DNA of 18,880 nt from an uncultured Lachnospiraceae bacterium (GTDB taxonomy: Bacteria > Bacillota > Clostridia > Lachnospirales > Lachnospiraceae). The notes under the pieces were generated by a model. That model was not told where the DNA came from, did no database searches, and worked only from the letters and a program-made list of their open reading frames with translations. The position numbers were made by a program, and so were the translations under genes. Every line of letters begins with the position of its first letter. Position 1 is the first letter of the stretch. Of the stretch, positions 7,567 to 14,435 are shown one piece after another. The stretch lies in assembly GCA_902489645.1 (NCBI GenBank), contig CABUAW010000047.1, positions 1 through 18,880 of the forward strand. Reading direction: 5' to 3'.

Positions 7567-8265
7567 TTACATATTCCGCAACATTCCCGTTACCAGACGC
7601 ACCGTATGCTCAATCGCCTTCATTTCAAATTCACTGTAATCCATTTCCGCACTGCCGTCCGCTTTATCCGAAATCGCCCGGATAACCACAAAAGGCACAT
7701 GGTTTAACCAGGCCGCCTGAGCAATGGCTGCGCCCTCCATTTCCGTACAATATCCGTCAAAAAGACGAATCAGCCGTTCTTTCACATCATGGTCGGAAAT
7801 AAACTGGTCTCCGCTCACAACCCGTCCCCGAAATACCTGAATATCCGGATTCACTTCACGGCAGACCTTTTCGGCCAGTTCCACCAGCGCATCATCCGCT
7901 TTAAAGACAGAAGTTTCCATTCTTGGGATAATTCCCGGCTCATATCCGAAGCCGGTAGCGTCCATATCATGCTGCAATGCATCTGCCGAAAGCACAATAT
8001 CCCCGATATTGATAGCATTTTTCAGACTTCCGGCCACCCCCGTATTAATGATTGCTTCCGCCTGAAAAATGTCGCAAAGAATCTGCGTGCAGACGGCCGC
8101 ATTGACTTTTCCAATACCGCTTCGAACAACAACGACCGGTTGTTTTTCACAAATTCCCTGACAAAATTCCATCCCGGCAATGGTGCGAAGCTCCTGAATC
8201 TCCATCTTTTCCTTTAAAGAAGCCACCTCTTCTTCCATGGCCCCGATAATTCCAATTTTTCTCAT
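7567..8265 (-). CDS. mtnN: 5'-methylthioadenosine/S-adenosylhomocysteine nucleosidase
   Basis: Hydrolyses methylthioadenosine and S-adenosylhomocysteine to adenine plus the thioribose. It feeds methionine salvage, clears product inhibition of methyltransferases, and supplies S-ribosylhomocysteine to LuxS where that enzyme is present. The protein is 232 aa, the same length as E. coli MtnN. Seen: IGIIGAMEEEV with Glu13 (matches E. coli Glu12), RSGIGKVNAA, INTGVAGSL, VSGDQF, TEMEGAAIA with Met176-Glu177, and RAISDKAD with catalytic Asp200 (E. coli Asp197). The ATG at 8265 was preferred over an in-frame start at 8307: GGGAG lies 10 bases upstream, the family begins exactly at this Met, and the upstream codons fall near the promoter. 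Confidence 0.97.
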   Translation of the reverse strand: MRKIGIIGAMEEEVASLKEKMEIQELRTIAGMEFCQGICEKQPVVVVRSGIGKVNAAVCTQILCDIFQAEAIINTGVAGSLKNAINIGDIVLSADALQHDMDATGFGYEPGIIPRMETSVFKADDALVELAEKVCREVNPDIQVFRGRVVSGDQFISDHDVKERLIRLFDGYCTEMEGAAIAQAAWLNHVPFVVIRAISDKADGSAEMDYSEFEMKAIEHTVRLVTGMLRNM

Positions 8266-8318
8266 ATTCTTTCGTCTCCCGTTCTCAATCTGTTTTAAGT
8301 GCGTCACCAGGTGTTCAC

Positions 8319-8327
8319 ATTATATCA
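8319..8327 (-). promoter_or_regulatory. Extended -10 promoter for mtnN
   Basis: Minus-strand TGATATAAT (TGnTATAAT form), 53 bases before the mtnN ATG. No clear -35 is present, as is usual for extended -10 promoters. Confidence 0.55.
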
Positions 8328-8417
8328 CAAACCTTTTCTTATTCCCATGAAAAGTTCATTTTTTTACCTGTCCGCTCCGGGAACTTCAAAATTTTACTGG
8401 CTTATATATAAGGCTTC

Positions 8418-8426
8418 TGCTATAAT
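8418..8426 (+). promoter_or_regulatory. Extended -10 promoter for the TSCPD-murG operon
   Basis: TGCTATAAT on the plus strand, 35 bases before the ATG at 8462. The -35 position 17 bases upstream reads TGGCTT, a poor match. It is divergent from the mtnN promoter about 95 bases away. Confidence 0.65.
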
Positions 8427-8461
8427 AGTGTGGAAATAAATTTAAAACAGGAGTGATTTAC

Positions 8462-8722
8462 ATGCGTCATATCAATCAACATACATGTTCCAGAGCCGTA
8501 GATTTTGAAGTTGAAAACGGCATTGTTACCAGTTGTCAGTTCATCGGAGGATGTGACGGGAACACCAAAGGCGTTGCCGCCCTCGTTGTCGGCCGCCCGG
8601 TAGATGATGTCATCCAGCTTCTTTCCGGTATTGATTGCGGCGGCCGCGGCACATCATGTCCGGACCAGCTTGCCAAAGCTCTGAAAGAATATAAAATATC
8701 CGGTTCCACTCAGGAGGTCTGA
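8462..8722 (+). CDS. Small TSCPD-domain protein (TIGR03905-type)
   Basis: An 86-aa cysteine-rich protein of the TSCPD family, whose domain is also found at the C-terminus of B12-dependent ribonucleotide reductases. Cysteines are at 9, 25, 31, 59 and 66. The naming motif TSCPD spans 64-68, preceded by DCGGRG, and GGCDGNTKG is at 29-37. The pattern suggests a metal site, but the function of the stand-alone form is not established. The ATG at 8462 has AGGAG (8449-8453) 8 bases upstream; the in-frame GTG at 8453 is inside that site. murG starts four bases after the stop, so the two genes are surely co-transcribed. The link to cell-wall synthesis is context only. Confidence 0.92.
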   Translation: MRHINQHTCSRAVDFEVENGIVTSCQFIGGCDGNTKGVAALVVGRPVDDVIQLLSGIDCGGRGTSCPDQLAKALKEYKISGSTQEV

Positions 8723-8726
8723 GAAA

Positions 8727-9812
8727 ATGAAAAAAATTGTCCTGACGGGCGGCGGTACGGCCGGTCACGTCACACCGAATATTGCCCTGATGCCCGCTTT
8801 AAAAAAGGCTGGTTATCAGATTTCCTATATCGGCTCCTACGACGGTATTGAACGGCGGTTGATTGAAGAACTGAACGTTCCGTATTATGGTATTTCTTCG
8901 GGAAAACTCCGCCGATATTTTGATGTAAAAAATTTTACTGACCCATTCCGGGTTGTCAAAGGATTTTTTGAAGCCAAAAAATTAATAAAGAAACTGAAAC
9001 CGGATGTGGTCTTTTCCAAAGGCGGTTTCGTATCCGTACCTGTCGTTCTTGCCGCCAAAAGCTGCAAGGTTCCGGCCATTATTCATGAATCGGATATGAC
9101 CCCCGGTCTGGCAAACCGGCTGGCTATTCCTTCCGCCTATAAGGTCTGTCACAATTTCCCGGAGACTGCCGACAATCTTCCGGAAGGCAAGGCGGTTCTC
9201 TCCGGCTCGCCGATTCGTCAGGAGCTTTTGAACGGAAACCGTTTTAACGGGCTCCAGCTCTGCGGATTTAATGATGAAAAGCCGGTAATCCTCGTCATCG
9301 GAGGAAGTCTCGGAGCAGCCGCCATCAACGAGGCTGTCCGAAAGGCCCTCCCGGTCCTTCTGCCGTCCTATCAAATCATTCATGTATGCGGCAAAGGCAA
9401 GGTCGATACCTCGATTAAAAATCTGCCCGGATATATTCAGTTTGATTATGTCAAGCAGGAACTGAGCGACCTTTTGGCTGCGGCAGACCTGGTAATTTCC
9501 CGTGCGGGTTCTAATGCCATCTGTGAATTTCTGGCATTAAACAAGCCGAACATTCTGATTCCGCTTCCGGCATCGGCCAGCCGCGGCGACCAGATTCTCA
9601 ATGCGGCTTCCTTCGAAAAGCAGGGTTTCAGCTATCTTCTTCCGGAAGAAATGGTTACCGATGAATCCCTGGCCCGGGCGGTAAACGAAGTCTATGAAAA
9701 CCGCGAGACTTATGTTCAGGCCATGAAAACCAATACGGCCTCCAACGCCATTGATATTATTGTCAATCTGTGCGACGAAGCCGCCGCAGGCCATAAAAAG
9801 CGTAAAAAATAA
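8727..9812 (+). CDS. murG: UDP-GlcNAc : lipid I N-acetylglucosaminyltransferase
   Basis: Peripheral membrane glycosyltransferase (GT28) that adds GlcNAc from UDP-GlcNAc to lipid I, giving lipid II for peptidoglycan. It has 361 aa, the normal length. N-terminal acceptor half: TGGGTAGHVTPN (7-18, glycine-rich loop with His14), KGGFVSVPVVLAA and HESDMTPGLANRLA. C-terminal donor half: VIGGSLGAAAINEAV, SRAGSNAICEFLAL and NILIPLPASASRGDQILNA (key parts IPLP and GDQ), which hold the UDP-sugar. The start is clear: AGGAGG (8712-8717), 9 bases upstream, inside the end of the TSCPD gene. It stands apart from any mur/fts gene in this window. Clostridia can encode more than one MurG-like protein, so whether this is the only one cannot be judged here. 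Confidence 0.95.
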   Translation: MKKIVLTGGGTAGHVTPNIALMPALKKAGYQISYIGSYDGIERRLIEELNVPYYGISSGKLRRYFDVKNFTDPFRVVKGFFEAKKLIKKLKPDVVFSKGGFVSVPVVLAAKSCKVPAIIHESDMTPGLANRLAIPSAYKVCHNFPETADNLPEGKAVLSGSPIRQELLNGNRFNGLQLCGFNDEKPVILVIGGSLGAAAINEAVRKALPVLLPSYQIIHVCGKGKVDTSIKNLPGYIQFDYVKQELSDLLAAADLVISRAGSNAICEFLALNKPNILIPLPASASRGDQILNAASFEKQGFSYLLPEEMVTDESLARAVNEVYENRETYVQAMKTNTASNAIDIIVNLCDEAAAGHKKRKK

Positions 9813-9826
9813 AATTCTGTAAAATA

Positions 9827-9873
9827 AGGCGTCCTTTTTCAATACATTCCTAAACGTATGAAACAGGGCGCCT
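9827..9873. terminator. Long bidirectional hairpin between murG and the histidine kinase
   Basis: AGGCGTCCT (9827-9835) pairs with AGGGCGCCT (9865-9873) over 9 bp with one G-T. An upper stem, TTTCAATAC with GTATGAAA (one bulged A), continues it to a 10-base loop. AT-rich, T-rich sequence flanks both sides: AATTATTCTTTG after it on plus, TATTTTACAG after it on minus. Neither T tract is continuous, but the stem is strong and well placed between two convergent genes. Confidence 0.65.
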
Positions 9874-9877
9874 GTAA

Positions 9878-10549
9878 TTATTCTTTGATTTTCTCCGCAG
9901 GCGTAAGCGGGAAAATTAAAATAAACTTTGTTCCGATTCCCGGTTTTGAATACACCTGAACGGCGCCGCCATGGGCGGTAACGATATTTTTTACAATGGT
10001 CAGGCCCAGGCCGGTACCGTCGGCTTTATAAGTGACAAAAGGCTCAAAGATTGTGGACAGACGGCAGGCGTCCATGCCGCTCCCCGAATCGCTGACCGTA
10101 ACAATCAAGCGGTTCCAGCGGGATTTTACGTCAATGACAATCTGGTCGCCGCTTTTCGTCGCTTCCAGCGCATTTTTTATCAGATTTACAAACACTTCCC
10201 GGATTTTCAGGGAATCGCCAAACAGTATTTTCTGTTCGGTTTCAAAATTCAAGGTTAATTCTTTGTTTTGGAATTGGGCCGAGGAAGAAAAGGAAGAGAT
10301 AATATTTGTCAAAAATTGTCGAATGTCTATTGGGGAATAGTTAAGTGTTTGACATGAATTTAATGAAGATAGCTCGGAAAGCAGTTGAGACATATAATTA
10401 ACATCGAGGAGAAGCTGGGACCACAAAGGGTCGGCGGCCACTTCCGGATGATGACGTTCAATTAACTGTAACGTACTATGAATCAGTGTCAGCGGATTTT
10501 TTAATTCATGGGAAATCGTCGACAGGGAAAGCACCGGCTGTTCGTGCAT
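9878..10549 (-). CDS. Sensor-less (orphan) histidine kinase
   Basis: A 223-aa soluble protein that is only a HisKA dimerisation/phosphoacceptor domain plus an HATPase_c domain. The H-box SHELKNPLT puts the phosphoacceptor at His14, directly after the start. It continues with N-box FVNLIKNALEA (120-130), G1 SDSGSGMD (153-160), F-box IFEPF, and G2 DGTGLGLTIVKN (177-188). There is no transmembrane helix, PAS, GAF or HAMP. The frame stays open upstream to 10807, but that part would overlap the divergent HIT gene and reads like non-coding basic peptide. The ATG at 10549 has AAAGGAAG about 6-7 bases upstream and a good promoter 29 bases away. No response regulator is adjacent. A Spo0A-directed kinase is possible, since clostridial Spo0A kinases are often orphans, but unproven. 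Confidence 0.88.
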   Translation of the reverse strand: MHEQPVLSLSTISHELKNPLTLIHSTLQLIERHHPEVAADPLWSQLLLDVNYMSQLLSELSSLNSCQTLNYSPIDIRQFLTNIISSFSSSAQFQNKELTLNFETEQKILFGDSLKIREVFVNLIKNALEATKSGDQIVIDVKSRWNRLIVTVSDSGSGMDACRLSTIFEPFVTYKADGTGLGLTIVKNIVTAHGGAVQVYSKPGIGTKFILIFPLTPAEKIKE

Positions 10550-10577
10550 AAGGGTCTTCCTTTCTAACTTTTTTTCC

Positions 10578-10606
10578 AATTTATCATAATTTATGCGGCG
10601 AATCAA
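10578..10606 (-). promoter_or_regulatory. Promoter for the orphan histidine kinase
   Basis: On the minus strand a -35 TTGATT (10606-10601), a 17-base spacer and a -10 TAAATT (10583-10578) that is preceded by TGA, giving an extended -10 form. It supports the short start at 10549. Confidence 0.6.
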
Positions 10607-10711
10607 ATATATTTGCCGGACATTTCCCGACAAAAAGCGGCAGCGGCCTTTAAATTTATTTTGAATTCGGAATAGACATTTCGAGGAAGGTGAACTATTA
10701 TTAAAGTATCT

Positions 10712-10726
10712 CGATATTTTATATCG
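10712..10726. repeat. Perfect palindrome in the leader of the HIT gene
   Basis: CGATAT and ATATCG flank TTT, a 6-bp inverted repeat 23 bases before the HIT ATG and just upstream of its GGAGG site. It could be an operator or a small leader hairpin. I see no convincing -35/-10 pair for this gene; TGAACT with TATTTT at 18 bases overlaps the palindrome and is the best weak candidate. Confidence 0.3.
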
Positions 10727-10749
10727 TAAGGATTGGAGGATTTTAAACA

Positions 10750-11169
10750 ATGGATAACAATTGTATTTTTTGTAAAATAGCAGGCGGGGAGATTCCTTCC
10801 TCAACAATTTATGAGGACGACATGTTCCGGGTCATTCTGGATTTATCTCCGGCCACCAAAGGACATGCCCTGATTATCCCTAAAGAACACATGGCTAACG
10901 TCTTTGAAATGGACGAAGCAACGGCCGGAAAGGTTTTTGTTCTGGCCTCCCGTATCGCCAAAGCAATGAAAGAAGCACTGCACTGTGACGGTCTGAATAT
11001 TGTTCAGAATAACGGAGAAATCGCCGGTCAGACGGTTTTCCATTTCCATATGCACGTGATTCCCCGTTATGAGGGAGACAACCAAAATATCAATTGGGTT
11101 CCGGGAACATCGGAAGCCGCCGAAAGAGACGCTGTTGCAAACCAAATCAGAGCCGCTTTAAACAAATAG
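10750..11169 (+). CDS. HIT family nucleotide hydrolase (Hint-like)
   Basis: A 139-aa histidine-triad protein that hydrolyses purine nucleoside phosphoramidates or related adenylated compounds. The catalytic triad motif is HFHMHVI with His98, His100 and His102; His102 should be the nucleophile if it follows Hint numbering. The N-terminal CIFCKI pair (Cys5, Cys8) fits the zinc-binding variant of the family. GHALIIPKEH and NNGEIAGQTV are the usual conserved strands. TTGGAGGA lies 8 bases before the ATG. It is followed after 15 bases by the glycerol-1-phosphate dehydrogenase-like gene, so the two are probably one operon. No specific substrate can be inferred. Confidence 0.95.
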   Translation: MDNNCIFCKIAGGEIPSSTIYEDDMFRVILDLSPATKGHALIIPKEHMANVFEMDEATAGKVFVLASRIAKAMKEALHCDGLNIVQNNGEIAGQTVFHFHMHVIPRYEGDNQNINWVPGTSEAAERDAVANQIRAALNK

Positions 11170-11184
11170 CAGGGAGACTTACCC

Positions 11185-12441
11185 ATGAAAATTAATCTTC
11201 AAGAAATCAACAGCCTGTGCGGCAAAGATACGCAAAATCACGCTTTTATCCGCGGCATGTGGATTGAACCCGGCGCCATTTCCAAAATACCTGAAATCAT
11301 GACGCTGGAGGGCTGGAACGAACCGGTCATTATCTGTGACCAGAATACCTATTTTCTTGGCGACACACTTCTGGAGGCCATGGACAATTATGATTTAATC
11401 TGCCTCGACCCGGAAGACCTGGCCGCCGATGAACGCAGCGTGTCCCTGGCTCAGAATAAAATTCCTGCGACAGCGGACTGTATGATTGCTCTTGGCAGTG
11501 TCACCATCCATGACATTACCCGGTATTTAAGCCGGCAATATAAGCTGCCGTTTATTTCTGTGCCGACAGCGGCCAGCGGAGAAGGCTATACAACCTGTAT
11601 TTCCGCCGTCATCCACAAGGGTATTAAGGGAAACGTCATGGCATCCGCACCGTCCTATATGTTCGCGGATACGTCGATTTTCGCCGCTGCGCCTGCGCGC
11701 CTTACGGCGGCAGGTTTCAGTGACCTTATGGGTAATTACGTTGCCATGGCCGATGCCCGGATTACGGCCGCCATCACCGGAGGCTCCTTCAACCGCCGCC
11801 TGTATGCGCATGAAACCCTTGCCATGCAAAAGGTGATTGAACACATCGACGAACTGGCCGCAGGAAACCCTTCCGTCTGCGAACAACTGCTGTATGCCCT
11901 GATTCTGCCGGATATGGAAATCGGTTTTTACGATGCCGCGCGTCCCCTGATGGGTGCGGAACACCATTTATCCCGTTATCTGGACATTTCGGTCGAGCAG
12001 CCGAAGCTGAACGCGGTACACGGCGAAAAAGTCGGCGTCGGAACCCTTCTTTGTCTGAAAGCCTACGAAAACTTCCGGACGGCCCTGAAAAATCACCGGC
12101 TTGTTCCGGCGGCCCGCTATCCGTCAACCGAAAAGGAAATCCGAAAGGGGTTTTGGAATACGGAGGTACGGGAGGCCGTAGCCCTGCTCAACACACCGGA
12201 CCCAATGGCAGATATTACCGCAGAACAGGTACTTGCACATGAAAAGGAAATTCTTGAAATTCTCGATGAACTTCCCGCCTCTTCCGGGATTGAAGCCTGT
12301 TTCCAGAAAATGGGCTGCAAAACAGTCATTGAAGAGCTTGGCATCAGCGATGATATGATTCGCCTGGCGATGATATATTCCCCTTATGTATCCCACGATA
12401 TCACTTTGCTGCGCCTCATGAAATTATTCGAAAAATTTTAA
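11185..12441 (+). CDS. sn-glycerol-1-phosphate dehydrogenase-like protein (AraM/EgsA family)
   Basis: A 418-aa member of the iron/nickel alcohol dehydrogenase superfamily, closest to enzymes that reduce dihydroxyacetone phosphate to sn-glycerol 1-phosphate (archaeal EgsA, Bacillus AraM). NAD-binding part: IALGSVTIHDITRY (101-114) and SVPTAASGEGYTT (125-137). Likely metal ligands are Asp180 in GFSDLMGNY, His260 in GAEHHLSRY and His279 in HGEKVGVGTL. The fold is clear, but several usual positions differ: Asn replaces the family Lys after Asp180, and Ala stands where Trp is common in the ADW motif. Substrate is thus less sure than family. GGGAG is 8 bases before the ATG. Its stop overlaps the stop of the opposing FHA gene. 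Confidence 0.85.
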   Translation: MKINLQEINSLCGKDTQNHAFIRGMWIEPGAISKIPEIMTLEGWNEPVIICDQNTYFLGDTLLEAMDNYDLICLDPEDLAADERSVSLAQNKIPATADCMIALGSVTIHDITRYLSRQYKLPFISVPTAASGEGYTTCISAVIHKGIKGNVMASAPSYMFADTSIFAAAPARLTAAGFSDLMGNYVAMADARITAAITGGSFNRRLYAHETLAMQKVIEHIDELAAGNPSVCEQLLYALILPDMEIGFYDAARPLMGAEHHLSRYLDISVEQPKLNAVHGEKVGVGTLLCLKAYENFRTALKNHRLVPAARYPSTEKEIRKGFWNTEVREAVALLNTPDPMADITAEQVLAHEKEILEILDELPASSGIEACFQKMGCKTVIEELGISDDMIRLAMIYSPYVSHDITLLRLMKLFEKF

Positions 12442-13538
12442 CACCACTGGCAGACGAATTCCAGGTCTGCCAGTTTTAATATGTCCCCGGAATAGAGTCT
12501 GCACTCTGTTCCGGGTTTGAGACATTCCCCATTACGGCTCGTTCCATTCGCCGAGTTCATGTCCGCGATTCTTACTTCTTTTCCGTCACCCTCCAGCCTG
12601 GCATGAATCCGGCTGATAGTCGGATAATCCAGGCACATATCCACCTCCTCCGGTGCCCTTCCAAGTAAAAACGGAAAGTATTCCACACGGATGGCGGGTG
12701 CGCCGTTATCACCCATAGGAATCAATACAAACGTCTGATTTTTATTCTTTTCTGTTGTTTGATTTAGGACTTCCGTCATTTCTCCCAGATTAGGACAGGT
12801 ATCTCCCAGATTTGTTTTTTCGCCGTAAAAATCTCCAAAAATATCTTTATCTTTTTTCTTTCTCCCCGAAATTATTTTTTTCAGCCCTTTGGCCAGATTA
12901 TCCGTCCATCTGCGCTTTTTAACCTTGTTTTCCTTCTCTGCTTCCCAGCATACGTCTTCCTCCCGAACCACCGACGAAGGCGAATCCCCGGCTTCTGTTT
13001 TTTCCAATTTCAATATTTCCATAAGTTCATCCGGAAAACAATTCTCTCCATGAACCTTTTGATAAAAGGTATACGCCCACAGCACGGCTTTTTCATTCCC
13101 ATAATCCACATAATTCAGCCATTCCTCCGACAGCTTCTCCATTTGATGCCAGAAATTCTCCCCGTATCCCGGAATATAAATATATTCCCAACCCTTAGTA
13201 TTTCCAAAAATATAGGCCATTTCAACAACCAGATTCGATGGCTCCAAAAGATATTCATCGATGGTCTCCATCACCCGGACCAGCGACTTAATAAAGCTTT
13301 CCATATGCTCGCAGGTCATACGTTTTCCGGACAGGCTTTCCAAAAAAGAGCTTTGGTGATTCAGCACATAGACCAGCCCCTTTTCTTCATTTTCTTCAAT
13401 CTCATAAAAGGTAATTAATCCGGGAACCGTCTGCTTATATAATAATATTTCTTCATATTGTTCCCCATAATGCCCCTCTCTGTCAACCCGCAAATACGTG
13501 TTCTTTAAGTCTTTATCCCGGCGGTTCTCACGATTCAT
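12438..13538 (-). CDS. DUF6382-FHA domain protein, last gene of the Tad locus
   Basis: A 366-aa protein. The N-terminal half (about 1-180) matches DUF6382-type sequences that accompany Tad loci in Firmicutes. A charged linker follows, with a lysine/arginine cluster (KVKKRRW and GRKKKDKD). The C-terminal FHA domain starts near 288 and shows LLGRAP (Gly293-Arg294), SRIHA (Ser309, Arg310, His312), NSANGT (331-333) and RNG, the residues that bind phosphothreonine. It should dock a Thr-phosphorylated partner; no Ser/Thr kinase is in the window. No membrane helix is seen. The ATG at 13538 overlaps the TadE stop by 11 bases, with GGGGGAAAG upstream; the longer frame would run deep into the preceding gene. 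Role in pilus control is inferred from position. Confidence 0.88.
   Translation of the reverse strand: MNRENRRDKDLKNTYLRVDREGHYGEQYEEILLYKQTVPGLITFYEIEENEEKGLVYVLNHQSSFLESLSGKRMTCEHMESFIKSLVRVMETIDEYLLEPSNLVVEMAYIFGNTKGWEYIYIPGYGENFWHQMEKLSEEWLNYVDYGNEKAVLWAYTFYQKVHGENCFPDELMEILKLEKTEAGDSPSSVVREEDVCWEAEKENKVKKRRWTDNLAKGLKKIISGRKKKDKDIFGDFYGEKTNLGDTCPNLGEMTEVLNQTTEKNKNQTFVLIPMGDNGAPAIRVEYFPFLLGRAPEEVDMCLDYPTISRIHARLEGDGKEVRIADMNSANGTSRNGECLKPGTECRLYSGDILKLADLEFVCQWC
12446..12477 (+). terminator. Strong terminator of the HIT-dehydrogenase operon, inside the FHA coding sequence
   Basis: ACTGGCAGAC (12446-12455) pairs perfectly over 10 bp with GTCTGCCAGT (12465-12474) across a 9-base loop, then TTTT AAT. 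It begins four bases after the dehydrogenase stop. The same bases on the other strand encode the last FHA strand (LADLEFVCQW). Confidence 0.85.
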
Positions 13539-14019
13539 CTGTACTTTCCCCCTGTGTCTCCTGTTTTTGTCTCGGCAAATCCCCGCTCCGCAAAACAACG
13601 GACGAGGCCCGGACCCTGCACGGAACGTTATATCTTCCAATTTGAAAATCTGAATAAATCTCTATTTGCAGCTCCCGTCCCGAAAGACTTTTTGACACAT
13701 TAATTTTCTGAAGCTTCCCGCAGAATAACCGACCGGCCAGCATCCGGTAGCCTTCGTCCTCTATTTTGTCAAAATCCACCGTTCCGGCCTTTTTCATGGC
13801 CTCATAATCCACCTCACGGATTTTCGGATGTACATATTTTCCTTCCCAAAAACTCCCGTACAAAGCCAACTCATCCGCCGTACTCTGCATCAAAGCCCTG
13901 TCATGACCATAAAAGCCAAGCATAACTACAAAACCAATACACAAACATATAAGACTGACAATCACTGTGCCTTCCACCGTATAACTTCCACGTCCTTTCC
14001 ATTTCATAAATACCTTCAT
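13528..14019 (-). CDS. TadE-like minor pilin (pseudopilin)
   Basis: A 163-aa protein with a short basic leader and the type IVb processing signature RG|SYTVEGTVIVSL: Gly11 at -1 and Glu16 at +5, then one transmembrane helix (about 17-38). The rest is a small outer domain with one Cys pair (Cys104 region FCGK and Cys139 region VPCR) and a hydrophilic, Gln/Ser-rich tail. It is expected to be cut by the prepilin peptidase encoded just upstream and to help start or anchor the Flp pilus. Its ATG at 14019 forms an ATGA overlap with the TadV stop, with TTGGAG 10 bases upstream. An alternative ATG at 14007 keeps the motif. A longer open frame to 14283 is an artefact overlapping tadV. Confidence 0.85.
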   Translation of the reverse strand: MKVFMKWKGRGSYTVEGTVIVSLICLCIGFVVMLGFYGHDRALMQSTADELALYGSFWEGKYVHPKIREVDYEAMKKAGTVDFDKIEDEGYRMLAGRLFCGKLQKINVSKSLSGRELQIEIYSDFQIGRYNVPCRVRASSVVLRSGDLPRQKQETQGESTDES

Positions 14020-14432
14020 AAAAACCACGCTCCAACATATCCAAGCGCCAGGAAGGGAACAAAGGCCACCTTTGATTTCCGGTGAAGCCGCCCCGCCGCC
14101 ATCATTCCGATGGAAAACATAAGGATACCGCCGCCGGAAAGCATCAGCATCCGGCAGCAAAAGCCAATTCCCTCCAGCGCTCCGACACCTATAATCAGCA
14201 GGCAATCCCCGTCGCCGATACAATTTCCGAAAATCCGGCCAAGCAAAAAAAGCGCCGTCCCCGGAATAACTCCGAAAATCCATCCATTCGTTCCTCCTCC
14301 GGCAATTATCTCCGTTACCAGCCCGACGCCAATCAATCCCAGCGCCGGGAGCATCGAAATCTGCTGTTTCCGTATATCTTCATATATCGGATAAAAAACC
14401 AATGCCAGACTGCATATGTGTGTTATCATCAC
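14016..14432 (-). CDS. Prepilin peptidase, TadV/CpaA type (A24 family)
   Basis: A 138-aa polytopic membrane aspartic protease that cleaves Flp pilin and TadE-like leaders after Gly. The two catalytic Asp are Asp19 in YEDIRKQQIS and Asp76 in IGDGDCLL (the GxGD motif). Hydrophobic helices fill the rest, and the family-typical VAFVPFLALGY is near the end. It lacks the N-terminal methylase domain of PilD, as TadV does. The start may be GTG at 14432 or ATG at 14429; AAAGGG sits 8 bases before the GTG, so the GTG is preferred slightly. It begins three bases after the stop of the Cys-module TadE gene and overlaps the next gene by ATGA. Confidence 0.9.
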   Translation of the reverse strand: MMITHICSLALVFYPIYEDIRKQQISMLPALGLIGVGLVTEIIAGGGTNGWIFGVIPGTALFLLGRIFGNCIGDGDCLLIIGVGALEGIGFCCRMLMLSGGGILMFSIGMMAAGRLHRKSKVAFVPFLALGYVGAWFL

Positions 14433-14435
14433 GTT

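Noticed and set aside
10312..10328. TTGTCGAA, similar to a Spo0A box
   Set aside because: It is inside the kinase coding sequence, not near a promoter, and an 8-base match is expected by chance in a window this size.
10550..10807. N-terminal extension of the histidine kinase frame (86 extra residues)
   Set aside because: It overlaps the divergent HIT start, covers the kinase promoter, and reads as basic, Cys/Tyr/Phe-scattered peptide without a domain. The ATG at 10549 has its own ribosome site.
14020..14283. Extended start for the second TadE gene
   Set aside because: The extra codons overlap tadV in another frame and would put the processing motif about 100 residues in. The ATGA-overlap start at 14019 is better.
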